Shown: positions 33,611 through 44,053 of the stretch, one piece after another
Layout of the letters: each line of letters opens with the position of its first letter
How positions within the stretch are numbered: the stretch's first letter is position 1
Assembly (NCBI GenBank): GCA_030052745.1
Contig: JANBVO010000028.1
Location: 1 to 64,000, forward strand
DNA length: 64,000 bases
Direction: 5' to 3'
From: Pleurostoma richardsiae
Lineage: Eukaryota; Ascomycota; Sordariomycetes; Calosphaeriales; Pleurostomataceae
The notes under the pieces: model-generated
Told to the model about the DNA's origin: nothing
What the model saw: only the letters and a program-made list of their open reading frames with translations
The model's database searches: none
Made by a program: the position numbers and the translations under genes

Positions 33611-34906
33611 ATGCCTCTCGAGTTCCTCGCAAATGTCGTCTACAGTGGCCCGCCGTCCTGGATGCCCGACCCATGGCAGATCGCCAAGGTCGGCGGCACC
33701 GTCGGGGCGCTCGCTGCAACCAAATGGTACTGCGGCGGAGCGACTAACACCTCAGAGCGGAACATGCACGGGCGCGTCGTCATGATAACTGGAGGCACAT
33801 CGGGCATCGGCGCCTCGACCGCCTTCGAGCTGGCGCGACGAGGCGCACAGATTATCCTGCTCACTCGCCTGCCGCCATCCGACCCCTTCCTCGTCGAGTA
33901 CATCGACGACCTCCGCGACCGGACCGACAACCATCTCATCTATGCCGAGCAGGTGGACCTCGCCTCGCTGTACAGCATCCGTCAGTTCGCGACCAAGTGG
34001 ATCGACAACGCGCCCCCGCGGCGCCTGGACATGATCATCCTGTGCGCGTCGACGCTCACGCCGCCGGGCAAGCCCCGAACCGAGACCCCCGAGGGCGTCG
34101 ACACCACTTTCATGGTGAACTATCTGGCCAACTTCCACCTGCTGGGCATCCTCAGCCCGGCGCTGCGCGCCCAGCCCTTCGACCGCGACGTGCGTGTCAT
34201 CTTCACAACCTGTCCCTCGTACATCTCGTCTACGCCGCTGCCGGCTGATGCTGCGGACACTGCGCTGGGCAAGGAGGGCTGGTCGCCGGGTCAGGCGTTC
34301 GCGCGCAGCAAGCTGGCGCTCATGGTGTTTGGGCAGGCGTTCCAGCAGCACCTCGACGTGTACAAGCGGCCGGACGAGTTGCCCATGAACGCGCGGGTCG
34401 TGTTCGTGGACCCGGGGTACTCTCGGACGCCGGGGATGCGCCGGTGGCTGACGAGGGGCTCGCTCTGGGGCCTGCTGGTCTACCTCTTCATGTATTGGTT
34501 CGCCTGGCTGTTCCTCAAGAGCCCGCACATGGGCGCGCAGTCGGTGCTGTACGCGGCCATGGACGGGATCATCGCGCAGGACCACGGCGGGAAGCTCATC
34601 AAGGAGTGCATGGAGGTGGACTACGCTAGGAGGGACATCAAGGACGAGGAGGTGGCCAAGAAGCTGTGGGAGTCGACGGACAAGCTGATAGAGAAGGTGG
34701 AGAAGCGGGCTGCGCAGCGGAGAGCGCGGGAGAAGAGGGAGCAGGAGGAGGCCGAGAAGGCCGCGGAGGTTGAGTCCCTCGTCGACACGATTAAGAAGGG
34801 CAAGGAGGCTCAGAAGGCGAAGGCCAAAAGCAAGGGGAAGGGGAAGGGGAAGGGCAAAGATAGAGGCGGGAAACCACGGCAGGCCGGTGAGAGAGCAGCT
34901 CCATAG
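33611..34906 (+). CDS. Env9/retinol-dehydrogenase-like short-chain dehydrogenase with altered active site
   Basis: A single exon gives 431 residues from MPLEFLANVVYSGPPSW. The Rossmann cofactor motif TGGTSGIG (about 60-67) is intact, and the fold continues through FMVNYLANFHLLGILSPAL. Two family motifs depart from the standard: NNAG is replaced by LCAS (about 144-148), and the catalytic YxxSK is FARSK (Phe230, Lys234), so the proton-donor Tyr is missing. A hydrophobic stretch (LWGLLVYLFMYWFAWLFL) may sit in a membrane, as in lipid-droplet relatives. The C-terminal 80 residues form a charged coiled coil ending in a Lys/Gly repeat (KSKGKGKGKGKDRGGK). An in-frame ATG at 33554 would add MIGQLIFFIITLVNLHSPR, a possible N-terminal anchor. 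It may bind NAD(P) without normal catalysis, or use another mechanism; both are inference. Confidence 0.85.
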   Translation: MPLEFLANVVYSGPPSWMPDPWQIAKVGGTVGALAATKWYCGGATNTSERNMHGRVVMITGGTSGIGASTAFELARRGAQIILLTRLPPSDPFLVEYIDDLRDRTDNHLIYAEQVDLASLYSIRQFATKWIDNAPPRRLDMIILCASTLTPPGKPRTETPEGVDTTFMVNYLANFHLLGILSPALRAQPFDRDVRVIFTTCPSYISSTPLPADAADTALGKEGWSPGQAFARSKLALMVFGQAFQQHLDVYKRPDELPMNARVVFVDPGYSRTPGMRRWLTRGSLWGLLVYLFMYWFAWLFLKSPHMGAQSVLYAAMDGIIAQDHGGKLIKECMEVDYARRDIKDEEVAKKLWESTDKLIEKVEKRAAQRRAREKREQEEAEKAAEVESLVDTIKKGKEAQKAKAKSKGKGKGKGKDRGGKPRQAGERAAP

Positions 34907-36809
34907 AACCAATGGAAGTCATCGACGGCCCTTCCCAGCTCTTCCCTTGCTCAAACTCCCTGTTCAGACCTCGGATGTGCTAATACTCATGACACATGCT
35001 CGGTGTTGCATGGTTCCCTCAGAGGTCTGCCGTCCGAACCTCCTATCTTCCTCCCTTCACGTATATACCATTGTAGGCCTATGGCGAGTGTCTGTGGTGG
35101 CGGGTGCCGAACACACTTCAGGTCAAACCCAGACACGTGGAGGAGCTAGTATAGAGAACGTGGCCGATCGGAGGACGACACCCAAGACGCGAGTTCGACT
35201 TGCGCACCGGAGAAAAACAACGTACAGGATGGTTTTTCGGCGCCGTCCTCCCCTCGAGTAGGTGAGGCGTGCGAACTTTTTGCTCTGTTCCTTCCTTCCA
35301 GCGGTCTCCTTTCTTACTTGTCTTTTTTCCTACTTGAGCTTTCCTCTTACCACCTTTCTAGCAAAGGCAAACATATTTATTGTGTTGTCAAGCTGCCTTG
35401 CGTAAAGTGGTCGGCGTAACCGACGGCGGAGATGGTCGCCTCCCGCAGAGAGCCTCAGGGATCAGACGTATTGTCTGCCGTTTCGCGCGGGAATCCGACC
35501 TCAAAGTTGACCAATGTAATAGTGAATAGGATCTCCTCCTACAGCCTTCTTTTTCACGTCCTCGAACAAGACCATTTCATCCCCTGCGTCAAGAAGATTA
35601 TCTCCTATCATCACTAGTCCATGCTCACGTGTGAAGTCTAGGAGGACAGCACTCGCAGACTCCTTGTTTAGTAGCCAACCCACTCCTTTTCCAAACTGCG
35701 GGCGAGTAAGCAGTTGAAAATTGCATGCTGAAGAGTAGGCCTCACCCAGTCCTGGACAACCCTCAAGATTTCGTCGTTCGTGTATCCTGTCACGATCCGA
35801 TACCGCGACATCGTCTTTGAGATTGATTGATCTGCTAGCTAGTCGGGTGGTAGCATTTACCCCACAGTCGTGGGGCGACGGCCGTTGCCGACATTCGGAA
35901 TTTCCGCACGTGAAGATGACGGCAAGCGGTTGAGCCTCAGCCGTTCACGTCACTGAGCAAAGGGCCTGATAAGCGAACTCAATCCTATCTCATCCCCTCT
36001 CTAAAGACACGAGGGCAGGAATCTGTTCCTAGATCGACTTGCCGTTACAGACAGACTCGGGAGCTCTCTACTCCGTAACATGTGTGGTCAACGACACCGG
36101 ACCTGCTCAACTTCACCAACACCACCGCGATAGGACACCCAGTCCCGCCAATGCCTCTACCACCACCGCCGCCGCCGCCGCGAGCTCCGCTAGTGACGTG
36201 CCCCTTGCCATTGGCTTCTTCACGTGCTCGGACAAACTGGTCGAGACCACAGGCCATTCATAACTCATCAAGTCGTCACCCGGTCTTCTTCACTGATAAG
36301 CTTCTGAAGCCGCCATTCGAGGTGCAGCCACTGGCGTCTCACAACCCTGTGGCGCAGGGTTATGTCTATCAGGATTCACAGAGAAGGAAAGATGGTGAAG
36401 GGCCGGGTACGAAGTTATGAGATGTGGTTGATGCCTGCGAGCATCAGTGGCCAGCAGCCCGTGACGGATTCACCGCGGTGCGCTGCTCAAGGGCTACCGG
36501 AGGTTTAATGAGTCCCCTATGAGGGGTTGAATCGTGGACACATACAGCGGCAATGATGTAACTCATACAAGCCTCAATTCTTGCTAACCTGGCACTGTTG
36601 AGGTATCCATAGACAAATGAAATGGTGATGCTGGTGTGGTGCTGTCACAGCGGCTCGCTTCAAACGGGGTGTTCAACACCAAAACTGCAAGGTAGTCCGA
36701 CAAGTCAACGATGATACACAGAAGCCCCCCTTTTCTTGGCTCCCAAATTCGACCCAAAACGCCAAGAAAGACAGCAGTAGGGTATAAGAGCGTTGCAGAC
36801 CGGGCGAGT
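34907..36809. other. Gene-poor spacer of 1.9 kb
   Basis: No gene is recognised. The stretch holds the dehydrogenase 3' end, the VAMP7-like gene 3' end and a CCG trinucleotide run at about 36160-36183. A 112-residue frame at 36082-36420 passes through the CCG run and has poly-Pro but nothing else familiar, so it is not called. Confidence 0.5.
36160..36183. repeat. CCG trinucleotide repeat
   Basis: A run of CCACCACCGCCGCCGCCGCC type. It is a simple microsatellite in non-coding DNA. Confidence 0.75.
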
Positions 36810-37584
36810 CTAACTGGTCTTCACAGCAATAACGATGGCCACGATGATGAGCGCCACCACTAGGACAAGCAGGCTCATCAACTTGACGTTCTTCCACCAC
36901 ATCTTCCTCTTCAGGCCACGGCTTCGCACGCGGAATTCGCGCGCGCTCCCGCCCAGGCGGTCCGTCTTGTCGACCAGCAGGTCGATGCGCTCGCCGCGCT
37001 CCAGCAGGCCCTCGATGTTGCGCGTCATGATGCCCCTGACGTCGTCGATCTCCCGCTGGACGTTGCCGATGGCGTCGTCCCTGCCGTGGCCGGTGGTGCC
37101 GTACTCGACCATCAGCCCGCGCAGCTCGCCGTTGAAGCCGGCGGCGCCGTAGTTGGGCATGTCGGCGAAGTCGGTGCTGTCGGCGGGGAAAGCGGCGAGG
37201 AAGCGCTTGCGGATCTCGAACAGGAACCCGAAGGGTACGCGCCGGCCCAGCGAGGACTCGGCGACCACAAGGAAGGTCAGCCCGCCGGCCGAGGAGTGCT
37301 CGCCGTGCTCGGAGGGCGCCTCGGCGATGTAGTGGATGTGGTGGTTGCCATGGGTGTAGGTCAGCTTCTGCGGCGTCGAGTGGTCGATCTTGGGCAGGAT
37401 CAGCGAGGCGAGGGATGACGTCTGCGAGGCGGCCGAGGCCGTGCACTCGCTGAGGATGGTGGTGTTGTGCGCTATGCAGGCACTGTACAGAGGGGAATGT
37501 TAGCTACTGCTGCACGGCCGATGAACCCATGATGAGATGAATGTCGTACTAGAGCAAAGGAGTGGAAGTAGACGAGGAAGCCAT
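36810..37584 (-). CDS. VAMP7-like longin R-SNARE
   Basis: This is a vacuolar/endosomal or secretory R-SNARE of the VAMP7 (Nyv1-like) type. Two reverse-strand exons, 37550-37584 and 36810-37482, give 235 residues. The longin domain is seen in MASSSTSTPLLYACIAHNTT, YTHGNHHIHYIAE and LTFLVVAESSLGRRVPFGFL. The SNARE motif reads DAIGNVQREIDDVRGIMTRN, then IEGLLERGERIDLLVDKTDR with the zero-layer Arg in LLERGE. A C-terminal membrane anchor follows a basic WWKN segment: VKLMSLLVLVVALIIVAIVI. Unlike Ykt6 it has this helix and no CAAX box. The first exon is only 35 nt. Orthology to Nyv1 versus a general VAMP7 is not resolvable here. Confidence 0.92.
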
Positions 37585-38072
37585 CTTTGAATCAGTATGG
37601 ATTGAGCATCTATGTGATGCGTCTTCGTTTTGAGATGTGCCTCCAACAACAGGCTCTGTGCTCGCTGTCGTGCTCTTGTCTTGTGGATGAATGCGACAAG
37701 AAGGCTCAACTGCAGGTCCGGGCAAGATGGTGATTACGAGGCGCTAACATGTGTTGGCAGCGCAGGTGGCGGGCAGTGTCGAGCCAATGCATGATGACGA
37801 ACGCCGCCCATCTGTGGGCCGTTTCTGTGCCTGAGACAGACTCGTCAAGCCGGCTGGCGCCGGCCCGGCAAATCTAGACCAGCGCCTCCGTCTGCTATCG
37901 GGATGAATGGACCTATCACATGCGGCGATAACATTTTGCCATCCAGAAATTCTTCTGCCAGAGCTTCTTGAGGCAACGAACGCCCGATGGAGTATCCCAA
38001 CTTCACGGGACTCTTCCGCCGACTCTACTCCCAGCAATCCAGCATGGTTACTGGGCAGCTCCTACCATTGTC
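37585..38072. promoter_or_regulatory. Divergent promoter between the VAMP7-like gene and SUV3
   Basis: The neighbours diverge. The SUV3 frame is open back to 37968, but that extension dilutes the mitochondrial presequence, so I read it as leader. Confidence 0.5.
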
Positions 38073-40457
38073 ATGAGATCCTTGTCCAGGTTAACACGCA
38101 CGGCAGTCCTCACCTCGACAAGATGTCCGGCTTGCATCTCCCGCCGGTGCGCGTCGTCCGCATCGTCCAAGCCCAGCAACGGACCGATTCGATACGTAGC
38201 CACTGAACCGACATTGAGCTCCTGGAAAGCCGGTCAAATACGCTCTGACTTACAAGATGGCTGGTCGGGCCGGGGTGGACGCAGGAATCGCAAGTACCGG
38301 CTGTTCCAGGAGCTGGTGGAGGCTCGCTTCCATCTGGTCTTGGAGCAGCTAGGCCGCTGGAGCCACGATCACAAGGAGTGGCAGTCATTTGGGATTCACA
38401 GCCAACAGTCGCTAGACCGGGAAGCGCGCCTCTTCCGGAGCACAATATCACAGGCTTTTGGCCTGGCAAACGAGCAGGGCTACGTTGGGAGGGTCAACAA
38501 CCCGCTCTTCTGGAGTTTGCGCAACGCCTTCATACAGGGCGACGCTCCAGCCCTCTCGAGGGAGCTCAAGTATGCCTTCCAGACCTTCGTTCTCCGGTCA
38601 CGTTTCTCACGGGCCGTAACTGCCACCCACGAGAAGCTTGCGGACCTACGATTTCCATACGAATGGTTTCCCGCAACAAGGACGATGCAGAGGACGATAC
38701 ACTTACACGTCGGCCCCACCAACTCCGGAAAGACATACCATGCGCTGAAGGCGTTGGAGTCGGCGAAATCGGGGTTGTATGCTGGGCCGCTACGCCTGCT
38801 GGCCCACGAGGTCTACGCTCGCTTCCAGGCCAAGGGTCGACGCATTGCACTCATCACTGGAGAGGAGCAGAGGGTACCTGAGGGAGATGACGACTACTTT
38901 TCGAGCTGCACTGTGGAGATGACGCCGCTGAATAAGCGTGTCGACGTGGCTGTAATTGACGAGATCCAAATGATAGCCGACGAGGAGAGAGGCTGGGCCT
39001 GGACCCAAGCGTTTCTCGGCGTTCAGGCCCGAGAGGTACACCTGTGCGGAGAAGAGCGCGCCGTCGACTTGATACAGTCCCTCTGTGCAAGGATTGGAGA
39101 CGAGTGTGTCGTCCACAGGTACAAACGCTTAACCACGTTAAAGCCGATGAAGACAAGTCTTGGAGGAACTTTCAAGAACCTGCAGAAGGGTGATGCTGTA
39201 GTTGCATTTTCCCGTGTGGCCCTCCATGCCTTGAAGGCCAGTATCGAGGAAGAGACAGGTCGCAGATGCGCCATCGTGTACGGCTCTCTCCCTCCGGAGA
39301 CGAGAGCGCAGCAGGCGGCTCTCTTTAACGACCCAGACAACGACTACGACTACCTCGTGGCTAGTGATGCTATCGGCATGGGACTCAATCTTGAGATCAA
39401 GAGAGTGGTTTTCGAATCCGCGACTAAGCACGACGGCATCCAGTTTCGCACCCTCAGCATATCTGAGTTAAAACAGATCGGCGGGCGAGCTGGGAGATTC
39501 CGGACTGCGGCCCAGGAAATTAAAGCTGCGACTGGGCCAGAAGGCAAGCCGGCGGCGCCTGTTGTGGAACCGGCAGCTGGGAAGTCGACTGCAGTTGGCT
39601 ACGTGACGTCCTTTGAGGACGACGATCTGGAAGTGGTGCAGAATGCCTTCGAGGCAGATGCAGAGCCGTTGAAGACTGCAGGCATCCTGCCTCCCACGTT
39701 TCTCATCGAGCGGTTCTATAGTTACTTCCCGCCGGAGACACCACTCAGCTTCGTTCTCCTGCGGCTCAGGGAGATGGCCAAGCTGTCCAGCCGATTCAGC
39801 ATGTGCGCATACAGGGATATTGTCGAGGTCGCCGACAGCATCCAGCCGTTCCCCATGAGCATATATGATCGGTGCATCTTCCTAACGGCGCCGGTCAGCC
39901 TGCGGGATGTCGGCCAACGCGACGTTCTCAAGGCTCTGGCGAGGTGCGTGTCAGAAATGTCAGGCGGCCACCTGCTGGACATACCCGAGATCAGGCTCGA
40001 GGTGCTCGACGCCACCAAGGAGAATTTCGAAGGCGGTGAAGCGAATTACCTGCGGCACCTAGAAGCCCTGCACAAGTCCATCACCCTGTATCTCTGGTTG
40101 ACGTACCGGTACACGGGCGTCTTCACAAGCCAGGGCCTCGCGTTCCACGTCAAGTCGATAGTGGAGGAGAAGATCACCGCCTACCTGGAGAACCTGAACA
40201 TGACCGAGGAGAAGAGACAGCAGCGCAAGCGCCGCATCAGGAAGCTGGCGGAGAAGTCGCGCAAGACGCAGGAGTCCATCCTGAACCGGGAGGGAGACGA
40301 CGAGGATCTCCATCATGAGGGGCCCGGCGTGTGGAACGAAGAGGGCCATGAGGAGCCGCTGCTGGAGGATCCCGAGGAGGCGGATGACGTTACGCCGGGT
40401 GGTATCATTCCGGAGGCTGGCAGAGAGCCAGGGGTGAGTAGCCACGTCAACGCCTAA
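38073..40457 (+). CDS. SUV3: Mitochondrial ATP-dependent RNA helicase SUV3
   Basis: Suv3 is the helicase of the mitochondrial degradosome, unwinding RNA for the exonuclease Dss1. One exon encodes 794 residues. The N terminus MRSLSRLTRTAVLTSTRCPA is a good mitochondrial presequence, which is why the start at 38073 is preferred over 37968. Helicase motifs occur in order: HVGPTNSGKTYHALKALE (about 212-230), SGLYAGPLRLLAHEVY, ITGEEQR, VIDEIQMIADEERG (DEIQ near 296), HLCGEERAV, VVAFSR, VYGSLPPETRAQQA, ASDAIGMGLNLEIKRVVF and QIGGRAGRF. The Suv3 C-terminal domain follows (PLSFVLLRLREMAKLSSRF). The last 80 residues are a basic stretch then an acidic tail, variable in the family. Intron-free, unlike most neighbours. 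Confidence 0.95.
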   Translation: MRSLSRLTRTAVLTSTRCPACISRRCASSASSKPSNGPIRYVATEPTLSSWKAGQIRSDLQDGWSGRGGRRNRKYRLFQELVEARFHLVLEQLGRWSHDHKEWQSFGIHSQQSLDREARLFRSTISQAFGLANEQGYVGRVNNPLFWSLRNAFIQGDAPALSRELKYAFQTFVLRSRFSRAVTATHEKLADLRFPYEWFPATRTMQRTIHLHVGPTNSGKTYHALKALESAKSGLYAGPLRLLAHEVYARFQAKGRRIALITGEEQRVPEGDDDYFSSCTVEMTPLNKRVDVAVIDEIQMIADEERGWAWTQAFLGVQAREVHLCGEERAVDLIQSLCARIGDECVVHRYKRLTTLKPMKTSLGGTFKNLQKGDAVVAFSRVALHALKASIEEETGRRCAIVYGSLPPETRAQQAALFNDPDNDYDYLVASDAIGMGLNLEIKRVVFESATKHDGIQFRTLSISELKQIGGRAGRFRTAAQEIKAATGPEGKPAAPVVEPAAGKSTAVGYVTSFEDDDLEVVQNAFEADAEPLKTAGILPPTFLIERFYSYFPPETPLSFVLLRLREMAKLSSRFSMCAYRDIVEVADSIQPFPMSIYDRCIFLTAPVSLRDVGQRDVLKALARCVSEMSGGHLLDIPEIRLEVLDATKENFEGGEANYLRHLEALHKSITLYLWLTYRYTGVFTSQGLAFHVKSIVEEKITAYLENLNMTEEKRQQRKRRIRKLAEKSRKTQESILNREGDDEDLHHEGPGVWNEEGHEEPLLEDPEEADDVTPGGIIPEAGREPGVSSHVNA

Positions 40458-41068
40458 AGGGTACTCGCCTACGAGAACGTGGGCTCTACAGCAAGTTACT
40501 ACTTTCATAGAGGCCCTGCACGCGTAAAGAGTCCTAGAGAAGTAAATGTATATATGCAGACGCCCAGACGCCATCTGCTGTACAATAGCTATGTACATAA
40601 TCACTAGAAATTACCCCTGCATGAAAACATAATAAAAACTCTGCAAACACGATGAAGGACGTGGGTATATTCCGTACAGCTGCTAATACGGTCACAGCAG
40701 GGCGACATACCTCAATCATACAGAGGTATGCCATCCAGAATCAAGCCCAGGAAACACAATACAGGGGATTGGCGGGGACAGTACTAACTGTTCTATAGGC
40801 CCCCGTAGCCCTGCCGACTTCTAACCTCATCGATCCGCTTCGTCCCCGCTTTCGATATACGAGACATTGACTACGTCCCACGTTCGCCAGATTTTGTAGC
40901 AAAGCATTCAGATACAGTCTGATTATGAGTTGATACTGCTAGGATGCAGTATTTCGGGCTTGTTGGGTGGGATAAAAATATGGTTACAGATAAGGAGACG
41001 TGAGGACTGCACTCGCACCGTCGATTCCTCTTTTCAGTCTTCTTAATAGACTGTGGACTGTTTCAATC
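40458..41068. other. Intergenic region between SUV3 and the SRPK-like kinase
   Basis: AT-rich in its first half, suited to the SUV3 3' untranslated region; the rest should be the kinase promoter. The kinase frame is open to an ATG at 41000. No gene is seen. Confidence 0.5.
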
Positions 41069-42665
41069 ATGGAGGCGAGGAAGATAGCTTTCCTGTTTAT
41101 CAACGGGACACGAAGACACCCACCGCTGTCTCTATTGGCACGGTCCTGGAATCACTTAGATCTCAACGCTCGAGTCAACGGGCGGTCCCGTCAAAGGTGG
41201 CTAGCCGATTCGGCAAAGCCCACGCCCGGCCGGGCTCGCACGTTTCCTAGCGAAGGCATTGAATTGCTTTCGGTGAAGGAAAGGGTAGAGGAGGAGAGAA
41301 TTCCCGGCTATAAGGCTGGAAACTTCTATCCTGTACGACTTGGCGAGGTCTTCAAATCGCGATACCAAGTAGTAGCGAAGCTGGGGTTCGGAACGTCCTC
41401 CACGGTTTGGCTCTGCCGGGATCTCAGGTACGTGACAACCATCGTACTGTACATATGTCATCTTCTCGACAGTCTGTTTATCGCTGCTTTGTAGGGATAA
41501 TGTGCTTCTGACGCTCAAGGTCTGCATCAAAGGACAAGATGCTGCTAATGAAGTGGCCATCTCCCACCACATCAAATCTATCGGTGCGGATCATCCTGGT
41601 AAGGCGCGGCTGCGTCTGGTGTTGGACGAGTTCCAGATTACGGGAACTCAGGGGTCTCATCACTGTCTGGTCTTCACTCCCTTGGATTTGACCTATACCG
41701 ATTTTCGCAATATGTTCCCCGACAAGGTCCTCAGTAAGATTCTCTCACAGCAAAGCGTGCTCATGGTATTACTGGGTCTGGACTTCCTACACCAGGCGGG
41801 CGTCGTGCACACAGGTACGTCGCCGTATCCTCGACGTCTAGTATGACGCAAGCTAAGGCATACTAGACATATCCCCCAACAACATCCTACTTGGGGCCGA
41901 CGATGCTGCGGTGTTTTCCAAAGTCGAGCAGGCGGAATTGGAGCACCCGTCCGCCCGCAAGGTCCTGGCAGATCGCGTTATCCACCTTTCCTATAGAGTG
42001 CCACTTACCTATGGGGCACCCGTCATTTCCGACTTTGGTGCTGCTCGTCTGGGAGATCCGGGGCAAATGCACTCCGGCGACGTCATGCCCGGGGTTTATA
42101 GAGCACCCGAGATCGTCCTTGGCATGGATTGGGACTCCAAGATCGATATATGGTCTGTTGGAGTTATGGTATGTAGAGTGGCCCGACGGTCTCTTTCCTG
42201 TACGTTCTTGTTTTGACATGACACACAGATATGGGATATGTTAGAGGGCAGCCGCCTCTTTCGCGCCACGAAAGACGGTCATTTGGATGACGAGATGCAC
42301 CTCGCTGAAATGGTCTCCCTCATGGGACCGCCGCCGAGGGAGTTTCTGGAGCGGAGCGAGAAGTGCAGTAGATACTGGGACTCTGAAGGTACGCGTCACC
42401 ATGCCGCAGATGACGGACTCTACGCATCTCTGGAGTGTCTTGGCTGACGATCGAAGGAAACTGGATTGCCGCGACACTAATCCCAGAGCAGAGCCTCGAG
42501 ACGTGCGAGAAACGCCTAGAGGGGAGGGACAAGGAGTTGCTTGTCACACTCGTCCGCAAGATTCTGCGCTGGCTCCCTGAGGAGAGGCCATCAGCAGAGG
42601 ATCTCTTCGAGGACGAGTTCTTGATCCAGTACAGGTTCGAAGGGGATAGAGCAGGTGATGTATAG
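41069..42665 (+). CDS. SRPK-like protein kinase
   Basis: Five exons, 41069-41427, 41495-41814, 41867-42168, 42229-42388 and 42457-42665, give 449 residues. Kinase motifs appear in order: [20 protein letters not shown] and [14 protein letters not shown] (Gly loop in the SRPK style), LLTLKVCIK (ATP-site Lys), [18 protein letters not shown] (catalytic loop), [12 protein letters not shown] (DFG), [12 protein letters not shown] and [17 protein letters not shown]. The HTD form and the split kinase core resemble SR-protein kinases, which in filamentous fungi include many variable, species-specific members of unknown substrate. The catalytic-loop Lys (HTDxKPxN in SRPK) is Ser here, though the catalytic Asp and Asn remain. 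The first about 80 residues look like a poorly conserved leader, so the start (41000 or 41069) is unsure. It is likely an accessory kinase, not the core splicing SRPK. Confidence 0.85.
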
Positions 42666-42892
42666 GAGGAGCTCGGTGTCAGGAATCCCTAAATGACATG
42701 ACTAGGTATTAGGGAATGGACGGATGAGGATTCCCCACCCAAGCTTCGGTCGCGGGTGCCACCGAAGAAGGTTGCATTAGCGTGCTGCAAATAAGCAAGA
42801 CGCATATAAGTCGCCCCCTTTCCCAGTAGGAGAGCTGGTTAGGGCGGGAGGACACACAAACAACCCATCAACGCCTTCCTGTGCTTGATCTC

Positions 42893-43860
42893 ATGCTTAC
42901 GGTCCCTGACATGGATACCTCGCCGGATAATGACGCCACATCAGCGATTATGCTAGAGCGAATGCCCCAGCAGTCTGAAGTGGTCCATCCAGAAGACGAT
43001 TGGACTGGCGTGATAAGCGTCACGAAGAGGAGGCGGCTCCAGAACCGCCTCAACCAGAGAGCTTACAGTTAGTCCTTCCATTCTCACCGGTGGATCCGTA
43101 GGTATCGGCAGCTAATGAGATCTGTCTACCGTTCAATGAAGGAAGAAGAAAGCTAGAACGCGAGAGTGCCGAGTCCCGGACGTCCACTGAACAGAGCGAA
43201 CAAGTACATGTTGTTCCCGGCCTCGTAGCGCAACAGGATCCCGGAGATCAATCGCAACCCCTCACCCGGCGGGGTTGCCGCCTAGAATTCTCCGAGACGC
43301 GGAATGAACTGTATCAATTTGCTAGGCAGGCATATCAGGAGTACCTCCTAGCATCGCCAAGGCCGGCCGCTCTGCACACCCTGATCCAGCTGAACGTGCT
43401 CAACGCCCTGGGCAAGAACGCAGCCATCTTGGGTATCACTATAGAATCTCTTTGCCAAGAAGATTCTCTCTCCCCGTTCAACTGCCAGGGCCCGTGGGGG
43501 TCCTGGGATTCACTTCCACCCGCCCTACGGCCCACGACGTTGCAGATAGCCGTCCGCCACCACCCCTGGATCGACCTGTTTCCGCTCCCGCAGATGAGGG
43601 ACAACTTCCTCCGCGCACTCGGGAGCATCGACGAGGAAGAGCTCAACGTCGACCTCGTCGATGTCGAGGAAGAGACCCCGGGCGGCAAGCCGAATCTGAT
43701 CGTCTGGGGCGAGCCGTCGGATCCCGGGGCGTGGGAGGCGACTGTGCCGTTCTTACGCAAATGGGGCTGGGTCCTTCGGGGTTGCCGGGAGACTTTTGAC
43801 GCTACAAATCACTGGCGCGAGACGAGAGGGGAGACAAGGCTGGTGTTTGAAACACAGTAA
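42893..43860 (+). CDS. bZIP-type fungal regulator with DUF3425 domain
   Basis: Two exons, 42893-43067 and 43142-43860, give 297 residues starting MLTVPDMDTSPDND. The basic region is split by the intron and reads TKRRRLQNRLNQRAY then RRRKLERES, the NRxxQRxxR form of Yap/AflR-cluster bZIPs; a leucine zipper is not obvious after it. The C-terminal half carries the DUF3425 block, with the hallmark HHPWIDLFPLPQMRDNFL (about 195-215) and PWEAT/KWGWVLRG-like end. Proteins of this build are numerous in Pezizomycotina and often sit in secondary-metabolite or stress clusters as regulators. It lies 230 bp after the kinase on the same strand and ends tail-to-tail against the reductase at 44054. Its targets are unknown. 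Confidence 0.87.
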
Positions 43861-44053
43861 GAACCAGATGGTTGAATTTGCTTGGCAGTGCACATAAGTC
43901 GGAGATGCGGTGCGCGTGGCCACCTGAAGCATTTAGCTGGCCCTTGGAAGATCTACCTGCTGTCATATTCCAGCAATGATTGATCTAACAACCCAATGTA
44001 CTTTTCAGCTATTCGAGAACGGAATTGAAACCCAGTGTTTCGACGCTACATCT

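Noticed and set aside
33752-34912. 386-residue frame on the minus strand
   Set aside because: It is the antisense of the dehydrogenase gene, with Leu/Arg-rich, low-information sequence and no motif.
37968-38072. 35-residue extension of SUV3
   Set aside because: It would bury the clear mitochondrial presequence that begins at 38073.
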